In this document: positions 35,201-50,200 of the stretch, piece by piece
Position numbering within the stretch: the first letter of the stretch is position 1
Layout of the letters: every line of letters starts with the position of its first letter
Origin: Aporophyla lueneburgensis
Taxonomy: Eukaryota > Arthropoda > Insecta > Lepidoptera > Noctuidae
Length of the DNA: 64,000 bases
Direction: 5' to 3'
Assembly (NCBI GenBank): GCA_932294355.1
Contig: OW028759.1
Coordinates: 11,547,257 to 11,611,256 of the forward strand
Notes under the pieces: generated by a model
Told to the model about the DNA's origin: nothing
Database searches by the model: none
What the model saw: only the letters and a program-made list of their open reading frames with translations
Position numbers and translations under genes: made by a program

Positions 35201-38200
35201 CGCTGCAGCAATGCGTGCCTTGACGTCGCAGTGGAGTACAGATTCCAAGTACTTAAACTTAAATGATCGTGTCTTTGTCTATGCGGACGGAGGTGAGACC
35301 TGCAGTATTGCAGGCCAAGTACTCAGTCTTCGCCACATTGAGCTTCAGACCACGATCCTCAAGCGTACCCTTCCACGCCTTCACGTGTATCACCAGTTGT
35401 TCCCAGTCCGTGCCTACCGGCGCGATATCGTCAGCATACATGAGCAGACATGGACCGCTCATGGGCTGATGCTATTTGATACAACTTCAAATACTACGGT
35501 GAATAGGAACGGGCTAAGGACGGATCCCTGGTGTAAAGTATTACTACAGTGACTTTTTTGCATTACTATGCAAAAAAATTACTATTGATTTTTATAGTGA
35601 CGACTCATTTTAGCATTTATTTGGAAGATAATAAATGCTCAAATGAGTTTAACATATATTAATTATAGGATGATCCTTTATTTTTGTGTTAATGTCAACA
35701 GATGCCGTATGTCAATTCATTTAAAGTTCAAGTTTGATCATTTTAATAGATTAAAAAAAAAACGAACAAACACATGAACAATGAAGAGTTTACATTAATG
35801 GTAACATTTAACTAATTTATAGTTCTCGGCTTTAAATAGGTTAAATGTTTCCAGATGATTGTTGCGGATGATAAATATCAAAAAATCTCACATATGTGCC
35901 TGAGTATGAAAACGCAGGCCGTAAATCGGGACGATGCATTCCAAAAGCGGCATAAAAGAGGAAGGCAAATAGAACGCTAGGCTCATATGGGATTTGTTGC
36001 GTCTCGTAGTAGTTCCGAGCCGCACGCAGGAAGAACAGTGGACAAGAGCGTTCACATGCGCGCGTGCAGAGGGCCCCCGCCGTCGAAGCCCGCGCAAAAA
36101 GCGGTGGCGGGGCGACCTGGTTGCGTAGCGCCAGCCCTGGGTCGGCGCGCCGGGGGAGGAGTGGCGGGGCGGACTGTGCCCGGCACTCGGATGGTATAGG
36201 CTAAAAAGAAAGAAAGCGTGGTATAACTGTCCTATTTCCATTTTGTTTGTAGGACATTTTGGTATGTTGTGTCGTTGGACCCGAATGGCCTTTTTAAGAC
36301 TTTTAGATATGGAAGCCCCTAACTTTTCGTTGAGAAAAATATTTTTTATCTATTTCAGACGATTTTTCTGTGGTCTCCAATTATGAATTAACTAATTGGT
36401 TAACTAATATCTTGAGTCTACAACATTATGATCACTCTGCTTATAAATCAATTCATTACTATTTTATAATTGCTAAACAAGTATAGGCCACTGGCAGCTA
36501 TAATATATGGTCAGGCAGCCTCAATATTATCCATAATCTATACAAATAAATACAATTGAAGTGTCTATTTGTAATGTCAAAATAACATATTTTTACGACA
36601 GTATATATACGGTACTTATCACAAAATGCTATTTTCAAAAAGCTCGTCTCTCAGTTTGTTCCGGCTAATCTCCAAACGATTTGACCGATTTTGATGGACT
36701 TTCACTGGCGTATAGGTGATGTTATGCGGAGTAGCTAAGGCTTTTTGTCCCGGGAACACGTTCCCGTGGGACATCCACGCCGACGACGCTGCTGACACAG
36801 CTAGTATAACATAAATACATAAACTGGCGTGAGTTTCTTCCTATGAGGGAAGGCAGACGCTACAGAAGGCCGGCTGCTACGATATTATTCTCTTTAACTA
36901 TTATTATAATGAATAAATTGACTATAGCCAACAATTATAGTTTATTAAAGACAAGCAAGCGTTTATAAGAAGTTAGCCCATTTTAATTACTATCGATAGC
37001 GTAACGATGCAACACTATTTTATAAAGGAAGGATGCGCTTACTTTCTTCGATAATTTTATCTACGTTTTTCGCACTTTTCCTGAAATAGTCATTTACTGG
37101 GATATATAAGAAACTTAGAGAGTTGTATTGATGATTTTAATGACTATATCATTCTGTAAAAAACACGCCTTACAGTTACAAATCAAATTTTGTTCAGCAT
37201 ACAGCCTATCACTGCCCTGTAAATTGTAAAAAAAAAAAACGTAATAACATTTAAATTTATACCTGGATAACCTGGCATTTTAGTACAATTTCGTTTGATA
37301 AAATGGAAAGCCGAAACATGCAAATTAACGAGTTTCTGAATGTACCATCAAAAAGTAATTGCGAAGAGACAATATGCATGCACTCTTTAACATGCATTCA
37401 AAATGAATTGGGTGTGTGATATTACAAAAAAGAAAAAAAAACTTACAAAATAGGCAAAGGAAACAAAAACACAAAAGCACATATCACCAAGCGTATATTT
37501 TCAACATAAAAAAATACACTTACAAATAAATAAATCATTAAATCGTCATAATAATACGAAAAATAATAATAATTAAATTATTGCTTACAGTCAAAATAAT
37601 ACGAGCTAAGCGTAAACATAACAAAATGTCTGGAAATTAAATAACTTCACTTATACGGGCGGAAACATGATAAACAAGTTTATTTTTTTATATAACTGTA
37701 TATTTTATTTTTTCAAATGGATAAAAGCTTACGTGGTAGTATTTTTCTACACTCTGAAGCAGTCTTTTTAATCCTAAATTATTTAGGAAAATATTTCCAT
37801 TAAAAAAAATTAGAACTACAGCAAATATTGTCAAAAGACTTACAATAATTTTATATACAAGAACTCCGAAATTAATTTTATTTTTATCGGACAAAGTCTC
37901 GGCTATAATTATAAATAATTAATTTAATTAATACTATTGCATTAGGATTACAAAAAATAAATAAAAAACGGGGAATATTTCATCAAACAATTACTAACAT
38001 AATTTGTTTAGGAAAATATTTCCTATCATACACAGAATGAAAAGTGCCTTAAATAATAATAAAAAAGGTATTTATTAGCTGCAAAAGTGATAAAATTTCA
38101 AGAAAACTTAATCCGCGATTTGCAATAAAAAGTCTTTAAGTATCTACCTACATTCTATGGACAAAATAAACTCAATTTACTGTCAAAAACAACTTTAAAA

Positions 38201-41200
38201 TGAGATATGAGTGGATGAAAACAAAAAAAAAAAAACATAGATACATAAATTTGAGTCAAAACTTTATCACTTTTGCAACAAGCGTGTATAAATTATGTTC
38301 AATAAGTTTGCACCAAATGATAAGTGACTTTCTTGCGTTTTTCTCTACCGGGAAGGAAGTTGTTGACAAAAAGAGCTCATAAGAAGGAGTTTTTAAGAAC
38401 CAGCACGTTTTATTTATTTCATAAACGGTCGTGCAAGACAAAATCGAAAAATAATGAAAAATATAAAATTCTCTCTTTCCGATGAACCTTCTGGAATGTT
38501 ATTGAATATAAACTTTTAAGACTCAGCACCACCATGTAATTCTTCATTTTGAGCGCTTCCAGCAAAAAAATCAATTCAAGAGTTCATTTTACTTCAATTA
38601 TTGATCAAACGGTTGGGCAAAGTGTTATTATTGGGTTTTTCCATCTGGAATTTCTCTGTAGCAGCTCGGAGTCTGGATTAGTGCCCGGTGGATGGCAATA
38701 GGTTCGCCCCCTATTACATATGGAACTTAAACATAATTGGCGAAATGTGGGTGCACTCAAGGTACACCTCTGCCTAACCCTTAGGGGAAACAAAGCGTGA
38801 TGTTATGTTATATTATTGATCAATTAAAAGGAATACGTGCATGACTCAAGTCCCAACGCAAAAAGTCACTTAATATTAAGACAAACACAATCATGACTAA
38901 GTTGTAACATGATTTCCAAACGACTTACAATATACAGATAAAGAAATTCTGTTACAACCGTACATAGACAACAAGCAGGTATAGAAGTGTGATGGTGGAA
39001 ACGCTGCTGTAGTAAGACAATAACGTATCGCCTTCAATTTTTAAGGAACAGACAAGAGATCAAAACCCTTTTTTAAATTTATAAGGACAGGCCAGAGGTA
39101 ATAACTGTTTTTTCTTCAAATTTAAAAGACGCCTGATATCAAAACCGTTTTTTATTTATTTAAAACGACAGGCCTGAGCTCAAAACCGTTTTTTAAATTT
39201 AAAAGATCAGGCCTGATATCATAACCGTTTTTTAAATATTTTAAGGACAGGCCCTTTTTGAAATCATCAAATGACGTCTCAAAAGGCCTGACATCAAAAC
39301 TGTTTTTTTGACGTGACAACGTCTTATAAATTGGTTTGCCGGGTGACACTTCAAGAAACTGCGTTACGCTCCGCTCACGTTATGCGCTCACAATGAGAGC
39401 GAGTGAGAGGCACGCGTCCCTTCCACTCGGGCATGGTTAGCCCGCCTAAGAGCGAGAGAGACAGACATAAAAAGTGAAAGGCACGCGTCCCTTCAAAGTC
39501 GTTGTCACGTAAAACTTTCGCCCGTATACCGACTTTACAGGCAACCAATTTTTTTTTATTTAAAAGGTCAGGCAAGGATTTTTAAATTTCAAACGACGAA
39601 TTAGGAATTTAGATCAAAGCCAGGTTTTAAAAGTTATAAGGACAGGCCAGAGATAAAAACCGTTTTCTTTTAAAATTTAAAAGGACAGGCCAGATATCAA
39701 TACCAGTTTTTAAAATTTCAAACGACAGGCCAGTGTTCAAACCCTTTCTTAAATTTAAAACGACAGGCCAGAGATCAAAACCGTTTTATAAAGTTAAAAC
39801 GACATACCAAAGATCAAAACCGTTTTTAAAAGTTAAAGGGACAGGCCAGAGATAATAGCCGTTTTTTTTTAATATAATGGAGAGGTCTGACATCAAAACA
39901 TGTTTTTAATTTGAATCGCTTAGACCAGAGATAAAAACCGTTTTCTTTTAAAATTTAAAAGGACAGGCCAGATACCTAAAACGTTTTTTAAAGGCAAAAC
40001 GCGTTCATAAAGTTTTAGTTAGCGTTCATGATAATTCCATACAAATGGTTTTTTCAATTAGCGCTATATGATCCGAGTTGGTCTGTCCAAATTTCAATGA
40101 AAATTCCCATAGAAAATGCAATTACAGTTTTCCCCATTTATCGGTTGTTTCGCTGGGTACTTTCCACTTATTATTATTTTTAAACAAAGGGTTGCATATT
40201 AGAGTGAGAACAAAAAAATATCCGACTGGTTAAACCGTTTATGAGTTTTAGTGAGACTTACAAACAGCAAATGTTTTCTATATCTATAGTATCTATAGAT
40301 AAATAAATGCAACGCAATTACTTTGTTCAATTAACTATAAAAACGGCATTTCCGCACTCACAATTCCATCCTATGGTCACTGGCGACAAACATCAAACCA
40401 TGATGATATTTCTCACTAAAATTATAACATTCACAAAATTCATGCTATACGACACAATCTAAAAGCGTATGTCAAAAAGTGGGCAGGGTCTAGATGGAAA
40501 GTGTTTGAAACCTAAAAAAATAAAATGTTTAAAAAAGGACACGAATTGGCAACTAAGGTTATAATTGGCTGAGAACGCTTTGTACGTAATATTATGCGGT
40601 GATTGAAAAGAGATAAGTAACCAGGATCGTCGAATATACTTGAACTTTAGTAGGAAAACGATGGATAGTTTTGTTTCGCGTGATTCGTCGGCTCTGCATT
40701 ATGGCCGACCACGCGATATCGCGTGCTTGCTACTAACAATTTTATATGCGTTTTAAATCTGTGGCCATATCGGATTAACCATCAATCTGTGTTTGGCACT
40801 CAACGTGTTAACTAATAGAATATTGGTCGACACTTCACGTGACCAGAGGGCTGGGTCATTCTTTGGCCAAAGCATTAACATTGCCATTCAACGTGGCAAT
40901 GCTGCCAGTCTTTTGGATACGTTTCCGAGTGACAGTGATGTAGACGAGTACTTCGACGCCTAAGTGTCTTTTTGTTTTTGTTTTTATTTGTATCCTTAGT
41001 TAGTAATTTATTTTAGTATTTTCCTGTAAAGCTGTTTTTAATGTAAGTAAATCTATACTAATATTATAAAGCTGAAGAGTTTGTTTGTTTGTTTGTTTGA
41101 TTGAACGCGCTAATCTCAGGAACTACTGGTCCGAATTGAAAAATTCTTTTTGGGTTGGGTAGCCTATTTATCGAGGGAGGCTATAAGCTATATAACATCA

Positions 41201-44200
41201 CGCTACAATAAAGAGGAGCGGAGCAGTAATGAAACATGTTGCAAAAACGGGGAAAATTTATTCCTTTTGAGAGTTTCCGTTGCGTGCGCTGCGTAAACGG
41301 TTAAAGTAACGCAAAAATCATGTATGACGGAATTGTTCCTTTTAAAAAGTTCAAAAAAAAAATTCCGCGAGAGCATATGTCTATCTTTTAAGGTTGACTC
41401 ACTATAACTCAAAAGGAGCGAGCAGCAACGAAAAATGGACGAAAACTAGCAGGCAAAATCGATGCGACGGGAAGGGTCAGGGGAGCAAAAATTTGACGCG
41501 GACGAAGTCGCGGGCAGAAGCTAGTAAATTATATTTTCAATAAAAAATGTAAAAAAAAAAGAAAACTTTTAAACTTTTCTTACTAAACTTCAACTACGAC
41601 GACCCTGGTTACGCATCTCTTTTGGTGACCGTACATAGAGTTTTTAACAAGAACTCCGATTAGTATTACACTGACACGTTATTCTAGTTTCGAAGAGCAT
41701 AATCATTATGATTTACATGCTTTTCCGTTATATTGATAAAGTAAAACTTTCTGAATAAAAAAAAACATTAAGCACAAAAGAATCTTAACGATCCCCGCCC
41801 ACTTTCTGACACTTTAAATGAACAAATCATACGTAAAAAACAAAACAAAAGGAATGTTTTATCCGAGGCGGTGCCGTCGTCAATGCCAAGCAAACATAAC
41901 AACCCGAACAAGCTAAGCATGCGGTGATTTCCGCCGCTGTCTCTGCAAAACAAACATACATTATGTTTTTATGTGGACGGCATGCATGGTATGATGGTTA
42001 TCTGTGGCATTCACTACGAAAAGAAAATTAGCAATACCTTTTAAATAAGGAAGAAGGCTGCATTACTCTACGATCAAAGACAAACTTGATCAAATTTTTG
42101 ATTCAGTTACTTTTTGTATTTTCAAATTTATTTCGATTTCGGTAAAGTTCTTAATACAAAAAAGACAACTTAGAAGTTGTCAGTTTTGTAAAAAGAACTG
42201 TATTTCGATTTCTGTTAGGTTCTTATTTCAGAAATAGGCAATTACTTCTATTCAAATCAATTTGAGGCACTTTAGAATTGTTAAGGAGTCGGTCAGTCAG
42301 AAACATGAAGCTATTTGCTCATTCCAAAGCGTAGTAGGTTCTATGGAGGAGAACAGACAAGACACTTAGACACTCTTTTAAATCAAAATACTATTACAGA
42401 CTAGCTAGTTTGGAGAAGAAGAAAACTAACAACACTTTTAAAAGATCCCAAGGACTAAGGTTAAATTATTCTCAAATCATGAAATTAAAGTGACTTACTT
42501 TATTTCCTGTTTCTTATTATTCAGAATTCACTGCTATAGTTTATTACATGGTATGTCAGCGTAGTCTTAAATGCATTAAAAGCATGAGTCATTGCAGGAT
42601 AACTGACAAATGCGTGCATAAACTGGACAGGTCCACTTAATCTGTACGGTGCTTTCCTCAAAAGACTATTTCAGTCACCAATCTATATGGTCCTCACATG
42701 ATCTGACCACGATTATTACTGGACTTTAAAAGACTGTGACCTCTGAGTTTGTTTCGGCCTTTTTTCTCAGAGTAGTCGGATAGGAAACACCGACCTCATC
42801 TAATCGAATTTCAAAATATACTTATAATTGACGCGTTAGTGTTTTTACAAACCCAGTTACAGAAATAAAATCATTTATAATTAAAGACAAAGAAATTCAA
42901 TTATTATATTTATATATATATCGCGAAGCTCACTTAGCTTGCAAATTAAAAGTAAATTGCGTAAATGTAAGCATTTAGGAAGAAAAAAAATTGAATAATT
43001 TTGAAAATTGTTCCAAAATTAAAATAAAACTGACATGACATATTGTAGCCACAGATAACCATCAAACCTTTAAAATGAATAACAGATAAATAATACAACA
43101 CGCATAGATATAAGCTCAAACGACGACAAACATGCCACACGGCTAAACAAAATAAAAATGCACACCATGCTTTACTTGTATGGAAACACCATGATGAATT
43201 GATAAGGTAAACAATATAAACTAGTTTTCTAAGATCAAAATAAGAACAAGAGACCAGCTTTGGTATGATATCTACAAGAGGTAACAGAATAAACGCAAGT
43301 CCTGAAATTTTTAATTTCATTAACTAATAGTTAGCGATGTGCCGGATAGTTAAAAATGTGAATATACGGATATCCGCGGATACGGATACTTGTTTTCAAG
43401 ATCTGCGGATACGGATACGGATCTTAACTTTCTTACTTAGGCCTCATTTACGGAGACGCGGGGCGTCGCGCGTGACATTGGGCGGCGCGGCCCGCACTGA
43501 ATTCAAACATATAGCGTTGTATGTGTGCGTTTACGGAGAGGCGATTTTACACGCGTTTGTTTGAAATGGAGCGTTTTTTGCGGCGTCGCCCGTGGCGAGC
43601 AACGCAAAAAAAAGTATAGTTTAGTGACTAAATATTTGATTTTAAGAAATAAGAAATAAACTGAATGGAATTTAATTCTTTTTAATGGCTAAAAAATCAC
43701 AGAATTTCATCTATATATAAAAGTAACGGATACGGATTTTCTTCTCCCTCGGATATCGGTACGGATTCGGATATACGGCGCATCACTACAATATAAGTTT
43801 TTTTTAAACATTATGTAATTTGCCATATTAATTAAATCTTATTTGAAGGCAATTCAATTTCAAATGACTGAAGTTTTGTTAGGGTCAACACGATTTTCTT
43901 AGTAATATTAATAGTTAAAAAGAAACGTTTTGGTAATTGTATTATGCCTTTAACTCAATACTCTAATTGCGGTGTATAAGGTCTTACGTTAATTATATTA
44001 CATCTTGTATGTTCTAAAATTCTATAGAATAAGTGGTTTAAATCACTGATTTAACTCATTCATTTGGTTTTGATTTCCTATTCTTATTTTGATCGTAGTA
44101 TCGAGTGACTTGCATAGTGTAAACAACTAAACTACTTACTACTTCTTGCTAAACGTGATGTTTACACAATTCTATTCCCATTTTTCACTCAGTATTCGGT

Positions 44201-47200
44201 CTTGCTTGAGGCTTTCAAGTATAGGAAACAGAGGAAGGCTAAATATGGTCTGGATTTGGCCGTAAATCATTAAATTTCCATCCATTTGGCAATCCAAAAT
44301 CGATGTTGGAAGCTGTTTCGCGTTATAAACTTTTCAATAGAACCCTCTATTGAAAAGTTTATAACGCGAAACAGCTACCCGTCAAATGTCATTATGAGCC
44401 CCCGGGGATCATAAGAAAAAATGCCCGTTTTTTTTTAATTTTTTGATTAATTAAATCGATAATTTTTTGAAAAAATTACATCCAATGGCAACCGATTCCT
44501 TATGATCCAACGGGTGCACACGCGACATTTGGAGCATTTATTTTTTATTTTGATTTTTTCTCATAAGGAGATTTGACGGGTTAAATAATTATTACAGTCA
44601 AGATTCTTGACGTTTCACCTATTTTTCTTGATCTAACCAAATAAATAAATGGAAACATAAGTAGGTACTGCAATCACCAATCCCTTTGGCAGACGTGGCG
44701 ATTATTACAACATATTATTGCTTTCCGCTCATTTCAGAGAAAATCTGCTACATCTAAGTACAGATATCCTAAGAAAAGTTTGCACTTCAGGACTATTTTC
44801 GGCATTACAAACTCGCGATCATGTAATCTACTATAGGTCAACTAACTACTAAATGTCAAATTACCATGATTATAAAATAATAGATAAACAACTTTATGTA
44901 ATTCCAAAAATACTTATCAAAACACGACAGTACAAAACTTAGAATCTCTATCTCTTTGGGTTACTCTGTGGCGCATCGAATCGAAAATACATCGAAGCGC
45001 AAACCTTTTCTGGTTCACCTGCACTAACTTTCTCGTTTGACATACAGACGAAAGGACATAAAAAATCATCAAAATCGGTTCACTCAGCCAAAAGTTCTGA
45101 GGTAACAAACATAAAAAAAATACAGTCGAATTGAGAACCTCCTTCTTTTTTTGAAGTCGGTTAAAAATGGGGTCATTTATACAAGTCCAAAGTATTACTA
45201 TGAGATAAAGATTTTCATTCATAACATTTTATCACGGGAAGTTGGTATTATTTATAGTTACTGATAAGATTATTATGCAGTATTTTGACATTCGCTATAA
45301 TCTCTATGAATGATTGGAACTGATAAATATGCAGCATTTTTATCTCATTCAATCGATCGTGGTGATTTGTCTAATCTTTGCTTTCATAAAAGCCGCTGTC
45401 TCATGCTATTATAGAATGCAGTTGTCATGTCAAAAAACAAAGAATAATGTCAATCTGCCTGGCCATTTCCCAATATAGTTGGGATTGGCTTCCAGTCTAA
45501 TCGAATGCATGCTGAATACCAGTATTTTACAAGGCTAAAGCCTTGCCTGCCTGTCTTACTTCCACAAGCTAATTACTTGGTAGTACAATACCTTTTAATA
45601 AAGTAAGACTACTCGTACTGACTGTTGAAGATCCACGGGATCGCCGGAATGACAGACAGGACCATCGGTTTAACGTGCTTTCCGAAGCACAAAGGGGTCT
45701 TAGTCGAAGTTTTGGTTCCGTTACCACCGTTTTGAGAACAGTAGTGATGAAATAATTAATCCAAACTAAAATGCCTGTCGAGGTTCGAACGCTACAACTC
45801 AGTCAATTACTAACCCACTGCTTGTTAAAAGTTTCCTACATACCTTTCTCTTCTTCCCCGAGCTTTGTCAGTTTTTTGACGGCTTTTCTATTTATTTACT
45901 TCAAAAAGTTTAGCTGTACCATTAGTGACAAATGCGTGCACTGAGTGGACAGATCCACTCAATCTGTGTAGTTCTTTATAAAAAAAAATCTGTCACCAAT
46001 CTACATGGTCTTCACATGATGTGACCAAGATTATGTCTGGACTTTAAGAGAGACTGTGTCCTTTGTGTGCTTTCTTCTAAGAGTAGTCAGTTGGAAAACG
46101 CCGACCTCATCTAGTTTAAAAAAAATATGACTGACGTGTAAAAGTGTTTTGTAAACGAAATTAAACCATTCTTCATTTAAAAGACAATCCTTTCGTCTGT
46201 ACATCAAATAATTGAAATAAAAAGCATATATTTTACCTCAGCATCATCAATGTCATCTGTAAGTCCGTTGAAAGTGGTGTTTCTGTGTGCCCAGCCGTTA
46301 GCTCCGCCCGATATTGTCACGTCCACACCTGGAAATAAATACACATAATTATGTTAAAGTGGTTGCCAATGTAATAGGGGTAGCATATAATTGTCTCATC
46401 ATCATCATTTCAGCCGAAAGATGTCCACTGCTGGACATAGGCCTCCCCAAGCACTGCTACTTATACCGGTTTTGTTCTTTTCGTATCAAACGGATTCCTG
46501 AGGCCTTCACCAGGTCATCGGTCCATCTTGTGGGAGGCTTTCCAACGGTACGTCTTCCAGTATACGGTCGCCACTCTAGAACGTTCCGGCCCCATTGGCT
46601 GTTCTGCGAGCAATGTGCCTTGCTCACTGCCTCTTTAGTTTGGAAATTCTTCGGGCTAAATCGGTTACATTGGTTCACTGAGTGCTCGCTCACAATGACC
46701 CTCATAAGAAGGCTAAAAGTCACCCAAAGGGCAATGGAGAGGGCTATGCTTGGAGTATAATTGTCTAGTATCTATACTAATATTATAAAGCTGAAGAGTT
46801 TGTTTGTTTGTTTGTATGTTTGTTTGTTTGATTGAACACGTTAATCTCAGGAACTACTGGTCCGAATTGAAAAATGATTTTTTGTTGGGTAGCCTATTTA
46901 TCGAGGAAGGCTATAGGCTAATAACATCACGCTACAATTAAGAGGAGCGGAGCAGTAATGAAAAATGTTGCAAAAACGGGGAAAATCGCACGGATAGGCG
47001 ATTCGACGCGACGGGAAGGGTCGGGGGGAACAAGAAATTTAACGCGGACGAAGTCGCGGGCAGAAGCTAGTTTATAAATAACTAGCTGATCAGACAGACA
47101 TTGTCCTGTTTCCTTGAACTCGATCGCAACGCCACCTACTGGATCCCACTGTGAAATTAAACCATAGGGACTCACTCAAACACACACAAAAACTTTAATC

Positions 47201-50200
47201 AAAATCTGTCCAGTCGTTTAGGAGGTCAGTGACATACAAAATAAATCCTACTAATAGGATTATAGCAGCATCTACACCGCCACAAGTGATCTTCACGTCA
47301 CAATGACGTCACACAAATTCCTGCATCGCGCAAGCAGAGTTTACCGCGCCACCAGTCGTCGGGCAGTTGCCACCTTTTCTATGGAGGTTGAATAGAACTT
47401 TGCACTCTGTTTCTCCTGCCTACAAATCTATACTAATATTATAAAACTGAAGAGTTTGTTTGTTGAGTTGCACGTGGTTATCTCAGGAACTCATGGTCCG
47501 AATTGAATAATTCTTATTGTGTTGGGTAGCCTAATTATGGAGGAAGGTTATATAACATCACGCTACGGTCAAAAGGAGCGGAGCAGCAAAGAAAAATGGA
47601 CAAACTGGCAGGCAATTCATTGCGACAGGAAGGGTCAGGGGATAAAAAATTTAATGCGGACGAAGTTGCGGGCAGAAGCTAGTTATTAATATGATAGTTT
47701 GTGATACTCTGTTAAAAACCTACACGTCCACCTAGTACGTCCCCGCGGGGTAATTTCCGACCTCCACGCGGGCGAAGCCGATGGCAAAAGCTAGCATAAT
47801 TATAATATATTCAGATACTGGCTAGACTAAGTGGCCTTTGGTTGAAGGCCTGAATTTACAGGTAAGTTCGGTTAAGCAGCAGAGAATCTCCTAGGTAGCT
47901 TCTGCAAGATTGCAAACACAAAAAAAGTAATAAAAGATGGACTTACTGGATCCATTACAACCGGACGAGCCGGATGAGCCGGATGACCCGGACGAGTTTG
48001 ATGACACCTGTTTCACTGCAGTCTTTGTGTTTCTGTAATCAACATTTTGTTCATTAGTTTCGAGACTGTTTGATTATTCAAATCGAGTAATCTAACCCAA
48101 TCTGTCTTATTCTAGAATGAGATTTAATTTAAGATCTAACCTAAAACGCTGTGACAGATTTTGTTTGTCCATTTTTATTTCAAAACAAAGATAAGTAGCG
48201 TCAGCACATAACACACTTCCGAATTTGCCACAGTCTGGGACAGTACTGCACTCACACACACATTCACAGCGTTTGTACACTTGATAACCACAAGTAAAGC
48301 GCGAGTCGCTTAATTATATTAAAATTGTCGGAAATCGATGTCTTTGGATAGGTATTTAATTTTTTTGCCACCGACTTCCGAAACTAAAGTTACTTTTCAG
48401 TTTGTAGTATTTCTTCAGAAGTCGATCATTCTTTTTTTAGCTATGGGACCTATCCCACACCAATTCTTATACCACTACTTGCTATGTCAGCAACGTGACA
48501 GAAAGTAGTAGAATATCATCCAGATATACAAAGTCGATTAAACACGTAAGTATTATCGAGGCTAATACTAAAAATACCCAAGCTAAGTAAACACAATTTA
48601 TATGGGACCACCCCTGAGGCATACACTATCCACTTCAAAAAGAATTTTCGAAATCCATTTACAATTGCTAGAATAAACGTGGAAAAAAAAAAGAAAGCAT
48701 ACAGCCAAATTGAGAACCACCTCAATTTTTAGTTCGGTTAAAAATACTGTACGATTAATATTTCCAACTTACTTGTCTGAACATGGGGGACGCGGCGGTA
48801 CGAACGCATCGACCACGACCTGTTCCGTTCCTTTGATCTCCGCTCGGCAGAACGGACAGCCTTGACCTTCTGAGTCCTGAAACAGTGGATTATGATGTTA
48901 GTTTATACGTACTTTTGCTTATATAAAGGTGTATCTATTCATACACGAAATATTTTAAGAGGTACACCTGTAGGTGGTAAAGAAGCTATAGAAGCAAAAA
49001 GATTTTTTTTTATCTAAGCGTTTTTGAATTTTCGTAATTATTATAATTTTAAAACTGCTTGAGACGTTTTGCATAAAACTTTTACTCCAAATTCTATGAA
49101 TGGCCCGCCTGACGCTGCGAGGGCGGTGACCGAACGGCACGAGCATGGCCGCGGTGTCTCGGGCCGTAACAAGTAAGAAGGAGCCAGTATTTCTTATGTG
49201 CGTCAAATAATTTATAAATATTAAATTTAGAAAAAATACATTTAGTATTTTTTTTTTCGTTGCTGTAGCTTCTTTACCACCTACAGGTGTACCTCTTAAA
49301 ATATTTCGTGTTTGAATAGATACACCTTATATACAGCACGGCTGTGCTATATATTGAGGATCGTTAAATAAGTAAACCTAAAAAAAATGGGAAATATTTA
49401 AGACTAGCCGGCGTAGCATGACCAATTCTATATCTATTCTACCAAGAACAAAAAAAGTTCCTATGTATTTTAATTCTGTAAAAATGTTTCTATCTCATCA
49501 GAAAAATAGTCATCATACTTGACATCGTATTCTTGTCGACTGAAGAATAGAAACATCTCTTCTTTTCAGTTTTACACAATTTCTACGATACAATCTATCA
49601 TTTAGTCTTCTCTTCCGTGGATAAATCCCGTTTCTATGGCGGTCATGCTACGTGCAGAGGGGCTATTCATTCATTCTATGAGCGATATAAAATTTTTCTT
49701 TTTTGGATGAGACTGGCAATAAGCTAATAATTATGACAATCATGTTGAAAGTTGTTGTAGACCACTTGTCTAGACCATCAGGTTGCTACGGGGCTTTAGG
49801 CTACCTTATACGTGTGCATTTTTTTTCTATCTATTTTATGTTGTTTTTCATAATGTGCGTTTTGTTTGTACAGAATAAATCATTTCTCTTTCTTTCTAGT
49901 AACACTTTACCAAAAAGAGAAGAGGATAAAAAGGAAAAAAAAATGTCTCGACCTACTAAGAGTTTGAGAGATTTGATTTATTTTCTTTTCCCAGAGCAGG
50001 ACTGTGACAAAGCAGTGGGAACATTATAAGCTGATTAAGCTTACTAAGAATTTGGTCTACTGAGTAAAGATCACCATGTCATGAAACAATTAATCCACAA
50101 TTTTTTTTTGTGCCATAGATAGTGACCCTTTGAATTGATACATAGCTGTTACATGGTTACTACTTACAATTTGCCACGCAGTTAAGCAGGGTGTACATAA

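Noticed and set aside
39045..39998. CRISPR-like array
   Set aside because: Repeats are imperfect, without unique spacers of even length, and the DNA is eukaryotic; it is a minisatellite.
43441..43620. GC-rich patch as a CpG-island promoter
   Set aside because: It sits inside a hAT-like MITE and looks like a nested repeat; no adjacent first exon.
49703..50029. 108-codon open frame with hydrophobic stretch
   Set aside because: Its 3' part is the common retroelement tail (GCAGTGGGAACATTATAAGC), and the hydrophobic part is a T-rich intron stretch.
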